Part shown: positions 56,577 through 64,000 of the stretch, in pieces
How positions within the stretch are numbered: position 1 is the stretch's first letter
How the letters are laid out: every line of letters starts with the position of its first letter
Source of the DNA: Deltaproteobacteria bacterium HGW-Deltaproteobacteria-19
GTDB lineage: Bacteria; Desulfobacterota; Syntrophia; Syntrophales; PHBD01
Length of the DNA: 64,000 bases
Assembly (NCBI GenBank): GCA_002841865.1
Contig: PHBD01000001.1
Location: forward strand, 1 to 64,000
Direction: 5' to 3'
The notes under the pieces: model-generated
Database searches by the model: none
Told to the model about the DNA's origin: nothing
The model's input: only the letters and a program-made list of their open reading frames with translations
Translations under genes and position numbers: made by a program

Positions 56577-57932
56577 TCAGCGGGAAGAAGCGGCTCGCGG
56601 GATGCCCAGCCTTTTTCGTTTTTCCCACAGGTTCTTGCGGCTGATTCCCAATGTGGCGGCGATTTCCTCTTCGGTATGTGCAGCCTGGAGGGACAGGATC
56701 ATGTGCCTGGTATAGCCTTCCAGTGACAGCGGCAACAGTACGTCGTCCGCCGCACCGGGTTTCCCGGCAATGATGCCAGGGAGTTGAGCTGCCTTGATTG
56801 GCTCGTCGTCATCCGTCAGGTGAATCGCGTATTCGATCGCGTTTTCCAGCTCGCGTACGTTCCCCGGCCACGGATATTCCAGGAGTGCCTTGAGCGCCTG
56901 CGGCGCGAAGCTGTTAATTTTGCGCCCGTGTTCTTCGCACAGACGCTTAAGAAAGTGGCTGGCGAGCAGGGGGACGTCCTCCGGGCGCTCTCTCAAAGGG
57001 GGGAGGGAGATCGGGATCACGTTCAGCCGGAAGAAAAGATCTTCCCGAAATGTGCCTTCGCGAACCGCCTGTTCCAGGTCGCGGTTCGTCGCCGCGATGA
57101 TGCGCACGTTAAACTTCCGGACCCGATTCTCACCCACGCGCCGGGTTTCCCCCTCCTGCAGGAACCGCAGGAGCTTCGCCTGCAGGGGCGCGCGAAGTTC
57201 CCCGACCTCGTCGAGAAACAGGGTGCCCTGATCCGCCGTTTCGATCAATCCGACGTGATCCCGGACCGCGCCGGTGAAGGCTCCCTTTACATGGCCGAAC
57301 AGTTCGGATTCCAGCAGATTCTCGGGAATGGCGCCGCAGTTCAGGGACACGAAGGGCTTGTCCCGGCGGTTGGAATTGGCGAAGATCGCCCGGGCGACCA
57401 GTTCCTTGCCGGTCCCGGATTCCCCATAGATCATGATGGAGCTTGTCGTCGCCGCCACCCGTTCGATCAGCCGGAAAACGGCCTTCATCTTTTTGGACTG
57501 GGTGACAATGTTTTCAAACTGTGCCCTGCGCACCATCTCCCGCCGCAGCGCACTGAATTCATTCGCGAGACGGACGTGCTGCGTAACGTCCCTGACTGCC
57601 TCCACCGCACCGATAATCGTCCCGTTTGCATCGGTGAGCGGCAGCGACTTGAATTCTACGATCAGGACGTTTCCGTCCGGCAGCCGGATATCGCGTACCC
57701 CGCTGCGCGGTTTGCCGTCCTTCAACACGTCGATGATAAGGCAGTCCTCGCAAGGCTCGACTCGGCCACGGTAGGCGGCGAAACATTTTTCGCCGAGACA
57801 GGAGCCGTATTGACGCCGAATGATTGCATTCTGGTAAATGATGAGCAGATCCCGATCGATGGCTGTCACACCGTCACTGACTGCATTCATAAGCGATTCG
57901 GTAAATTCCTGGGAGAAATGAAGATCCGCCAT
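56577..57932 (-). CDS. PAS-domain sigma-54 activator of the AhpD-like operon
   Basis: 451 residues. A PAS sensor carries a GEKCFAAYRGRVEPCEDCLI cysteine group that may hold a metal or redox centre. The AAA+ domain (GESGTGKE, intact GAFTGA, TLFLDEVGEL) and a Fis-like HTH (HTEEEIAATLGISRKNLWEKRKRL) follow. The ATG behind AGAGGAACGGCCG fits. Its gene lies directly before the tandem sites and promoter of the AhpD-like/membrane/ICMT-like genes, forming a complete control unit. Confidence 0.9.
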   Translation of the reverse strand: MADLHFSQEFTESLMNAVSDGVTAIDRDLLIIYQNAIIRRQYGSCLGEKCFAAYRGRVEPCEDCLIIDVLKDGKPRSGVRDIRLPDGNVLIVEFKSLPLTDANGTIIGAVEAVRDVTQHVRLANEFSALRREMVRRAQFENIVTQSKKMKAVFRLIERVAATTSSIMIYGESGTGKELVARAIFANSNRRDKPFVSLNCGAIPENLLESELFGHVKGAFTGAVRDHVGLIETADQGTLFLDEVGELRAPLQAKLLRFLQEGETRRVGENRVRKFNVRIIAATNRDLEQAVREGTFREDLFFRLNVIPISLPPLRERPEDVPLLASHFLKRLCEEHGRKINSFAPQALKALLEYPWPGNVRELENAIEYAIHLTDDDEPIKAAQLPGIIAGKPGAADDVLLPLSLEGYTRHMILSLQAAHTEEEIAATLGISRKNLWEKRKRLGIPRAASSR

Positions 57933-58300
57933 CGGCCGTTCCTCTTTGCCCGTTTGCTGTTCTCGTGCTCGTTGCCGTGTCAGTTGGGTGAAGCGGAGGG
58001 AATATCCGCCCGGATCTTGCGCAGCTCCCGCACCACGTCGAATCCCGTCATGCGAGGCCCGTCTGGAACACGGATCAACCATAAGCGGGAACCGCTTTAT
58101 GAGTCAAATCAATAGTGATCGTGACGCGGGAAGGTCCGGAGGGAGGTGGCATTGGACGACAGCATTCACCCGGTGATCCTGCTGCCCGTTGGGTATCCCG
58201 ATCCGTCGCCCCGGGCAAGGCCGCGCCTCGCCCGGGACAAGCTGGTGCTGAAGACGCTCTGAAAGAAGGGGGCTGGCCCCTTTCCCCTCATGCCCTTCGA

Positions 58301-59425
58301 TCACTCTTTCTTGCCCAGGACACTGCGGATCGCCTCGGCCAGATCGTTGATCCTGAACGGCTTCATGATGAAACTGGAGATGCCGCAGGCGGATTGCTTT
58401 TCCAGGTCCTCCTTTTCCTGAAAGCCGGAGCAGAGAATAACGGGAATGTCCGCCCGAATTTTGTGAAGATCGCGGGCAACGGCGAATCCCGTCATGTGCG
58501 GCATGGTCTTGTCCGTGATCACCAGATCGAAGGCATCGCTGTTCCTGCCGAATTCCTCGATTGCCTTGAGGGGGTATGTTTCGGAAACGACCCGGTAACC
58601 GAGCCCCAACAGCATTTCCTCTGCCAGATAGGCCAGGGGCTCTTCGTCATCGATGAACAGAACCCTCTCGCTCCCCCGTGGCGGGGAAACCTCGGCCGCG
58701 AGCAGGATCGTTTCGGCCTGCTTCTCCATCAGCGGCAGATAAACGCTGAAGCACGTCCCCTTGTCGATCTCGCTGTATACCTTGACTTCTCCGCCATGGT
58801 CCTTGGCGATGCCGTGCACGACGGCCAGCCCCAGGCCCGTTCCCTCTCCCTTTGCCTTGGTCGTAAAGTAGGGATCGAAGATCTTTTCCAGGTGCTCCGC
58901 CTTGATGCCGTGGCCCGTGTCCCGGACATCCAGCTTCAGGTAGCGGCCGCCGGCCAGGGTCGGGAAGAGCCATTGAGTATCCGTGCCGATGACGACTTCC
59001 TCCAGTCCGATCTCCAGCGCTCCGCCCTTTCCCGCCATGGCATGCCCGGCGTTCGTGCACAGGTTCATCAGCAACTGATGCATATGGGTTGCGTCGGCCA
59101 TGACCACATCCGAGGTGGCATTCAGCTTTTGCCTGATTTCGATGGTCGAGGGGAGGGATGCCCGGATGAAGCGGGCGACTTCGTTGAGGATCGGAATGAT
59201 GGCAGTCGGCCGCTTTTCCCGAACGGCCTGGCGGCTGAAGGTCAGGATCTGCTGCACCAGGTCCCTGGCGCGCCCGGCTGCCTTGAGCACTTCCTCCATG
59301 CCCCGATGAACCTTCGGGCGGTCCCGGACCTGCTCCTTATACAATTCCGTATAGCCGATGATGGCGCTTAGGATGTTGTTGAAGTCGTGGGCGATGCCGC
59401 CCGCCAGCGCACCGATGGACTCCAT
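58301..59425 (-). CDS. Histidine kinase core and receiver: 3' part of an amber-interrupted hybrid kinase
   Basis: 374 codons from the first ATG after a [20 protein letters not shown] (phospho-acceptor His), the ATP-binding boxes ([37 protein letters not shown]) and a receiver ([20 protein letters not shown]) are intact. Ten in-frame codons between this ATG and the upstream TAG encode the missing start of the HisKA helix ([10 protein letters not shown]). So it is the downstream half of the gene starting at 60721, separated by one stop codon. No ribosome site is seen before the internal ATG. Confidence 0.8.
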   Translation of the reverse strand: MESIGALAGGIAHDFNNILSAIIGYTELYKEQVRDRPKVHRGMEEVLKAAGRARDLVQQILTFSRQAVREKRPTAIIPILNEVARFIRASLPSTIEIRQKLNATSDVVMADATHMHQLLMNLCTNAGHAMAGKGGALEIGLEEVVIGTDTQWLFPTLAGGRYLKLDVRDTGHGIKAEHLEKIFDPYFTTKAKGEGTGLGLAVVHGIAKDHGGEVKVYSEIDKGTCFSVYLPLMEKQAETILLAAEVSPPRGSERVLFIDDEEPLAYLAEEMLLGLGYRVVSETYPLKAIEEFGRNSDAFDLVITDKTMPHMTGFAVARDLHKIRADIPVILCSGFQEKEDLEKQSACGISSFIMKPFRINDLAEAIRSVLGKKE

Positions 59426-59455
59426 CTTCTGGGCCTGGCGCAGTTGATCCTGGAG

Positions 59456-60721
59456 CTACTCCTTTTCTTTCGCCGCCCGCATTCGCTCCGTGATGTCCCG
59501 CATGGAGGCGAGAACGGCGGTATTCCCTTCATAAACGATGCGCTTGCCGACGCTTTCCATTCGGATTCTTTCCCCTTTTTCCGTTATTAAGGAGTACTCC
59601 GCAAGGTAGCTGTCGTGGCCTTTCGCAAGCTCCTGGAAGTCGTTCAGCACATCTTCCCGCGATTCCGGGGCAACGAATTCCATCACGTTCCTGCCCACAA
59701 GGGGGTGTGAATCACCGGCTTGAATCGTCCGGGCTGCCGAATTGTTTGCGAACAGGATGGTTCCTTCCAGGTTGATGATGATTGTAGAGTCAAAGGAATG
59801 CTCGACCAGGGTTCTGAACATCCTCCCGCTCTCCCGCGAGGCCTCCTCCGCCTGCTTGCGGTCGGTGATGTCGCGGGCAACGGCAATCATGCTGGTGATT
59901 CTTCCTTCGTGCATCACGGGGGAGCCGCTGATATCACCGTACTTCACGGCTCCATCTTTCGAAAGAAACCGGTAAATCGCCGTTGGAATGCTCTGTCCCG
60001 CCAAGATCCGCTCGGTGTCGGAAACCGCCTTTTCGTATGATTCAGGCAGAAAGATATGCTTCAAATCAAAGACGGGCCGGCCGATCAGCTCCTCCGGTTT
60101 GTAACCCAGTATTTTCTCGACGCTTGGGGACATGTTCAGGATATTGAGATCCGTGTCGATCATGTAAATGACGTCCGTCACGTTCTCGAAGCTCAGCCGA
60201 TACTTCTCCTCCAGCAGGCTCAACTGCTTGTTGGCCGTTTCCAGGTCCGATATCTTCTTCTCGAGTTTTTCGAAAAGGATTTCATTGTATTGCCGGAAAA
60301 ACTCCATTTCTTCTCCGAGAGGCCTGGCGCCGGCCTGCTCCAGCGAACGTTTCCGGTCCAGGACTTCTCTGAATACCTTCATCAGGATATGCGGTTCCTG
60401 GGGCTTGATGACGAAGCGGTCCGCGCCGAGGCTCAAGGCAAACTCTTCGTCTTTGGGTTTCGTGTAGGTGGCGGTGTAGAAAATTAAGGGGATGTGCTTC
60501 AACAGATCGTCGGATTTCCACTCCCGGCACAGGGTGTAGCCGTCCATCACCGGCATCAGGATATCCGTGACAATCATGTCCGGGGGAGCCTGCCTTGCCT
60601 TCTTCAGGGCCTCCGAGCCGTCGAAGGCACTTTCCACTCCATATCCGTTTCCCTCCAGAAGGGCTCGAAGCAGGTAGATGTTCTCTTCATGGTCGTCGAC
60701 GATCAAAATGCGTTCCGGCAT
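59456..60721 (-). CDS. Receiver-PAS-PAS sensor: 5' part of an amber-interrupted hybrid kinase
   Basis: 421 codons. A receiver (ILIVDDHEENIYLLRALLEG, VTDILMPVMDGY, VIKPQEP) leads to a coiled coil and two PAS domains (NVTDVIYMIDTDLNILNMSP; DSTIIINLEGTILFANNSAA), ending RAAKEKE then TAG. The next codons continue the coiled coil into the HisKA domain in the same frame. On its own it lacks a kinase. The start follows AGGGAAAGGCA. A CAG-to-TAG change is the simplest explanation. Confidence 0.82.
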   Translation of the reverse strand: MPERILIVDDHEENIYLLRALLEGNGYGVESAFDGSEALKKARQAPPDMIVTDILMPVMDGYTLCREWKSDDLLKHIPLIFYTATYTKPKDEEFALSLGADRFVIKPQEPHILMKVFREVLDRKRSLEQAGARPLGEEMEFFRQYNEILFEKLEKKISDLETANKQLSLLEEKYRLSFENVTDVIYMIDTDLNILNMSPSVEKILGYKPEELIGRPVFDLKHIFLPESYEKAVSDTERILAGQSIPTAIYRFLSKDGAVKYGDISGSPVMHEGRITSMIAVARDITDRKQAEEASRESGRMFRTLVEHSFDSTIIINLEGTILFANNSAARTIQAGDSHPLVGRNVMEFVAPESREDVLNDFQELAKGHDSYLAEYSLITEKGERIRMESVGKRIVYEGNTAVLASMRDITERMRAAKEKE

Positions 60722-60785
60722 TGCCTTTCCCTCTCCGTTTGAACCAGTGGATGCGGATTGGTTCCCATTCCCGGTCGATTGCGTT

Positions 60786-61847
60786 TCAGTCCTTCATCCG
60801 TTTCTTGACCGACTTGATGAAGCGTCCGAAGGCCCGGTCCTTCTTCCGTTTATCCAGATAGGACATATCGTGGTACTCCGTCTCTTTCTTCAGCTTGATA
60901 TAGCTGGAATAGCGATCGCTGCTCAATTCGCCGCTTTCGACCGCCGCCCGGACGGCGCATCCGGACTCGTGTTCATGGCTGCAGTCGGCGTAGCGGCAAT
61001 TCGCGGCAAGACGGACAAGATCTTCAAACCCGATGCCGACTCCCTCACCGGCCCCGAGAAGGCCAAGCTCCCGCATACCCGGCGTGTCAATCAGCATCGC
61101 ACCTTCGGGAAGAACGACAAGCTGACGGCGGGAGGTCGTGTGGGTCCCTTCTCCCGTGCCGCTGACGGCTTTCGTATGCAAAGCGTCCCGGCCCAGGAGG
61201 CGATTGATCAGGGTCGTTTTCCCGACACCGGATGAGCCAAGCAGGCAATAGGTCTTTCCGGGGCGGAGTGTCTGCTGAAACTGCTCAAACCCGGCACCGC
61301 TCCTGTTGCTGAGGGCGAGCACCCTTGCCTGGGTGACGGAGCCGACGATCGCCATTTTCTGTTCCAGCTCATCCCGGGTGATCAGATCCGTCTTCGTGAG
61401 AATGACGACCGGTTCGACATGCCCGTCCGCCGCCATGACCAGGTAACGGTCCAAGCGTCGGGGATTGAAGTCGAAATGGCATGACTGAACAAGGAAAGCC
61501 GTATCGATGTTGGCCGCAATCATCTGGTAGTCGATCTTGTCACCGGCGGTTTTGCGGCGCAGGAACGTCTTTCGCGGAAACACCCTGTGGATGATTGCCG
61601 CCGTATGATCGTTGTAGTATTCCACCGTGACCCAATCTCCGACACAGGGCAGATCAGCGGAACGTTCCATTTGCCAGGAAAGCTTCCCCGCGAGCTCCGC
61701 CGGAACTTCTCCCGATTCATTTCTGATCAGATATCCACCACGGTCAACCGCCGATATGCATGCAATGCCTGTGCCTTCCTCATGGAATTCGCCCACGTAT
61801 GGCTCAAACCATTCATCAAAACCCAGGTCGCTCAATTTCATGTTCAT
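60786..61847 (-). CDS. rsgA: Ribosome small-subunit GTPase RsgA
   Basis: 353 residues. An OB fold (CVGDWVTVEYY) precedes the circularly permuted GTPase: TKTD (G4), GSSGVGKTTLINRLLG (G1), TTSRRQLVVL (G2) and DTPGMRELG (G3). The zinc domain NCRYADCSHEHESGCAVRAAV holds the C-C-H-C ligands. It acts in 30S assembly. The ATG chosen begins MNMKLSDLGF; an upstream in-frame stretch up to 62012 lacks family similarity. Confidence 0.9.
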   Translation of the reverse strand: MNMKLSDLGFDEWFEPYVGEFHEEGTGIACISAVDRGGYLIRNESGEVPAELAGKLSWQMERSADLPCVGDWVTVEYYNDHTAAIIHRVFPRKTFLRRKTAGDKIDYQMIAANIDTAFLVQSCHFDFNPRRLDRYLVMAADGHVEPVVILTKTDLITRDELEQKMAIVGSVTQARVLALSNRSGAGFEQFQQTLRPGKTYCLLGSSGVGKTTLINRLLGRDALHTKAVSGTGEGTHTTSRRQLVVLPEGAMLIDTPGMRELGLLGAGEGVGIGFEDLVRLAANCRYADCSHEHESGCAVRAAVESGELSSDRYSSYIKLKKETEYHDMSYLDKRKKDRAFGRFIKSVKKRMKD

Positions 61848-62304
61848 GACGTCACCCGACGATGAAAATACAGGAACTTCTTCTTTTCTGACGGGAAAAG
61901 CATGGAAGCCATCCATAATCAGTGAATGCGGGTTCCTGCCGGCAGCGATATAGCATATTCCGCCCAATCCGGATTCCCTTTTTCTCCAGTGATCCATCCG
62001 GGAACCCCGCACTCATTGCCGTTCTGATACTGACCAACCATCGGCAATTTTTCAGTTCATCCCAACCTATCGATTTCCGTGGCGATCATGTCTGGTTTCG
62101 GTAACGGACGGAGTGGCTGGGGGGGAGCCTGACGGATGGCATTACTGTTGCAATATCATCAAACCGCAATGCCCGTCATTATTGTTGGCGCAGAATACAA
62201 CCACCCTATATTGCTAAAGAAATGAAGGATGTGTTTTGGCCTGCGATTGACGGGAGTCATGATTTTGACACAAATTCAGGTTCGGAAAGGAGGCGGACGA
62301 ACGT
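61848..62304. other. Intergenic region, no gene seen
   Basis: About 450 bases between the divergent rsgA and RlpA-like genes. It holds the promoters of both, presumably, but nothing I can identify clearly. Confidence 0.35.
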
Positions 62305-62931
62305 ATGGAAATCAAAGCCACCGGCAATGGTGTAGAGGGCATCAATGGAACCAGGACCCAAACCTCTGCCCGGAAAGCGTCAAAGACATTTTCAGCCGAA
62401 TTGGAGACCGCCATGGGACAGGAGTCGGCAAAAACGGCTCCGGTCAGCAACAAGCCGGTTGAATACATTGTCAAGAAGGGGGACAATCTTTGGAATATTG
62501 GGAAATCATACAAGATTAACCCTTATCAGATAGCCAGGGATAACGGCCTGTCGAATCCAAATATGATCAGGATCGGCCAGAAATTAATCATAAATTCTTC
62601 TTCATCCCAAGCCGCCCAGACCGTACAGACCGTTCAACCCAAAGTGAGCGGGGAAGTGACTGCCAGTTGGTATGGGGCGGAGCATCACAATAAGAAAACG
62701 GCCAGTGGACAACGTTTCGATATGCATAAAAACACCTTGGCCCATAAAACATTGCCTCTGGGGACAAAAGTGCGGTTATCCAATCCTGATAACGGAAAGG
62801 TTGCCGAAGGAATTGTGAACGACCGTGGACCGTACATCAAGGGTCGGGATGTTGACGTTTCCTATGCGATGGCCAAACAACTCGGCTTCGTCCAAAAAGG
62901 AGTTACAAAGCTCACCATCGAAAAGATATGA
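62305..62931 (+). CDS. LysM and RlpA double-psi barrel protein
   Basis: 208 residues. A LysM domain (EYIVKKGDNLWNIGKSYKIN, NPNMIRIGQKLII, about 53-96) binds peptidoglycan. An RlpA barrel (VTASWYGAEHHNKKTASGQR, FDMHKNTLAHKTLPLGTKVR, VNDRGPYIKGRDVDVSYAMA) carries the catalytic-type Asp of lytic transglycosylases. No signal peptide is evident at the N-terminus, which is unusual for this family; the first 50 residues are Thr/Ala-rich. The GGAAAGGAGGCGGACGT site supports the start. Confidence 0.85.
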   Translation: MEIKATGNGVEGINGTRTQTSARKASKTFSAELETAMGQESAKTAPVSNKPVEYIVKKGDNLWNIGKSYKINPYQIARDNGLSNPNMIRIGQKLIINSSSSQAAQTVQTVQPKVSGEVTASWYGAEHHNKKTASGQRFDMHKNTLAHKTLPLGTKVRLSNPDNGKVAEGIVNDRGPYIKGRDVDVSYAMAKQLGFVQKGVTKLTIEKI

Positions 62932-63055
62932 GACAGGTTGAAGCCGGCAGGTGCTTCACGCGGTGAAGAGATCGCAGGCGTAGAAGTCAGAATGCCGGCG
63001 GTGCATCTCGGGCTCCCCGGCCTGCTACGGAAATGGGAAAGGGGGTCGGGACACC

Positions 63056-64000
63056 TCATGAACGCGCCAGTTCGTCCCGGATGGCCAGGCCGATCTGCTC
63101 CAGTACATAGGGCTTCCTGACGTATGCGCCCGCTCCCAGCTGCTGGGCCGCTCTGACGCGATCCGTCTCGGAAAATCCGCTGACGATGATCGCCTTCTGT
63201 TTCGGGTTGATCCTGATGATCCTCTGGTAGGTCTCCAGGCCGTCTATGCCCGGATCCATGATCATGTCCAGAACCAGGATGTCGGCCTGGTTGCCCTCGA
63301 GGTATGTCACCGCCTCTTCACCGCTGGACACCGTGTGTACCTCATACCCCAGCTTTGCAAGCAATCCGGCGGCGATATCTCTCTGTTCAGCAATATCATC
63401 GACGACCAGAACCGATTCTCCGTTCCCCATATACCGTTCCATGGGAATCGACTGCCGGGTTGAAGTCATCTCCTCCCGCGTCACCGGGAAGTAGAGTGTA
63501 AACGTGGTTCCATCTCCAATTCTGCTCTGTACATCAATATACCCATTGTGGTCTTTTACCGTTCCCCAGACGATCGCCAGTCCCAACCCGGTCCTGCTTC
63601 TGCCCATCTTCTTCCTTGTATAAAAGGGTTCGAATATTTTATCCCGATCCTCCGGAAGGATGCCCAGCCCCGTATCGGATACGGTCAGAACGACATAATC
63701 GCCCTCCCGAACCTCATCGTAGCCCTTGATTGCCTTGTCGACGTACCGGTTCTCCGTTCTGATGATGACTTCTCCTTCCCCGGAAATGGATTCCGCCGCA
63801 TTGGAAACAAGGTTCATCAAAGTCTTTTCCAGATGGACGGAGGAACCTTTGATGTTGAGCAGATGATCCTGGCACTCCGTCTTGAATGTCACACGGGGAT
63901 GGTAGGATTTCACATTCTCGAACACCGGGGTTTTGAGAAAATCGGAGACGATGTTGTTGAGATTGATCACATCCGATGTTGTCACCCCGCGCCTGGCTAG
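63056..64000 (-). CDS. Hybrid histidine kinase, C-terminal part (ATPase and receiver); cut by window edge
   Basis: The 314 visible residues contain a histidine-kinase ATPase domain (LVSNAAESISGEG, SDTGLGILPEDRDKIFEPFY, RTGLGLAIVWGTVKDHNGYI) and a receiver (VVDDIAEQ, VLDMIMDPGIDGLE, with the Asp followed by Met-Ile-Met) ending in VRKPYVLEQIGLAI. The frame continues past the window edge, so the HisKA and sensor parts are not seen. Its neighbour is the RlpA-like gene. Confidence 0.88.
   Translation of the reverse strand, partial: LARRGVTTSDVINLNNIVSDFLKTPVFENVKSYHPRVTFKTECQDHLLNIKGSSVHLEKTLMNLVSNAAESISGEGEVIIRTENRYVDKAIKGYDEVREGDYVVLTVSDTGLGILPEDRDKIFEPFYTRKKMGRSRTGLGLAIVWGTVKDHNGYIDVQSRIGDGTTFTLYFPVTREEMTSTRQSIPMERYMGNGESVLVVDDIAEQRDIAAGLLAKLGYEVHTVSSGEEAVTYLEGNQADILVLDMIMDPGIDGLETYQRIIRINPKQKAIIVSGFSETDRVRAAQQLGAGAYVRKPYVLEQIGLAIRDELARS

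Noticed and set aside
59456-59458. Firm claim of pyrrolysine at the TAG
   Set aside because: The site lies in a coiled-coil linker of a kinase, not a catalytic position of a known Pyl protein. A nonsense mutation is simpler.

Overview
The window is a piece of a GC-rich bacterial chromosome. It is full of acyl-CoA metabolism (acyl-CoA synthetases, four acyl-CoA dehydrogenases of different subtypes, thiolase, a short-chain dehydrogenase, an enoyl-CoA hydratase/isomerase, two acetyl-CoA hydrolase/CoA-transferase paralogues), PAS-rich hybrid histidine kinases and sigma-54 activators. This mix is typical of anaerobic or syntrophic Desulfobacterota (Syntrophales-like). The assignment is inferred from gene content, since no rRNA or tRNA gene was seen.

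Layout. 1-1.9 kb (minus): acyl-CoA synthetase (cut by the window edge), MaoC-like double hotdog protein, secreted DUF4412-like protein. 2.1-5.8 kb: a small RNA candidate, then a six-PAS hybrid kinase. 6.5-10 kb: acyl-CoA synthetase, 3-aminobutyryl-CoA ammonia-lyase-like hotdog protein and acyl-CoA dehydrogenase, followed by an AcoR-like sigma-54 activator, CoA-transferase paralogue 1, a second small RNA copy and a GAF-type sigma-54 activator. 15.7-19.8 kb: alpha/beta hydrolase, cytochrome c, CopB-type copper ATPase. 20.1-24.9 kb: beta-oxidation operon behind a good sigma-54 promoter. 25-30.3 kb: TetR repressor divergent from an enoyl-CoA hydratase/isomerase, acyl-CoA synthetase and DmdC-like dehydrogenase operon, with a palindromic operator over the promoter.

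30.5-36.5 kb is the most interesting part. It is a visibly AT-rich insertion with a tightly packed operon: a DnaG-like CHC2/TOPRIM primase, a 1076-residue reverse transcriptase with intact catalytic aspartates and a long helical C-terminal half, a stand-alone nitrilase, and just downstream a GIY-YIG-like protein. It resembles the DRT1 class of RT defence systems, in which RT and nitrilase are fused, but here the nitrilase is separate and a primase is added. A third copy of the small RNA family lies directly upstream. Remnant SnoaL-like genes, a pyridoxamine-phosphate oxidase and a Fic protein follow, so the region looks like an accessory island.

39-49.7 kb: M24 peptidase-like protein, methyltransferase, aldo/keto reductase, LuxR-type regulator, FemAB-like acyltransferase, Rnk, a two-subunit 2-oxoacid dehydrogenase E1 and small conserved proteins. 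50.3-52.6 kb: a complete IS3-family element, a winged-helix regulator behind a palindrome, a duplicated DUF3795 fragment and an IS481-type remnant. 53-64 kb: zinc-ribbon protein, sigma factor with DUF3795 protein, and a small sigma-54 regulon (activator, tandem upstream sites, -24/-12 promoter, CxxC AhpD-like protein, membrane protein, ICMT-like methyltransferase). Then come a hybrid kinase interrupted by an in-frame amber codon, RsgA, an RlpA/LysM protein and the end of another hybrid kinase.

Three copies of one promoter-to-terminator RNA unit (about 130-140 nt) at 2.1, 13.6 and 30.5 kb are the second main novelty.
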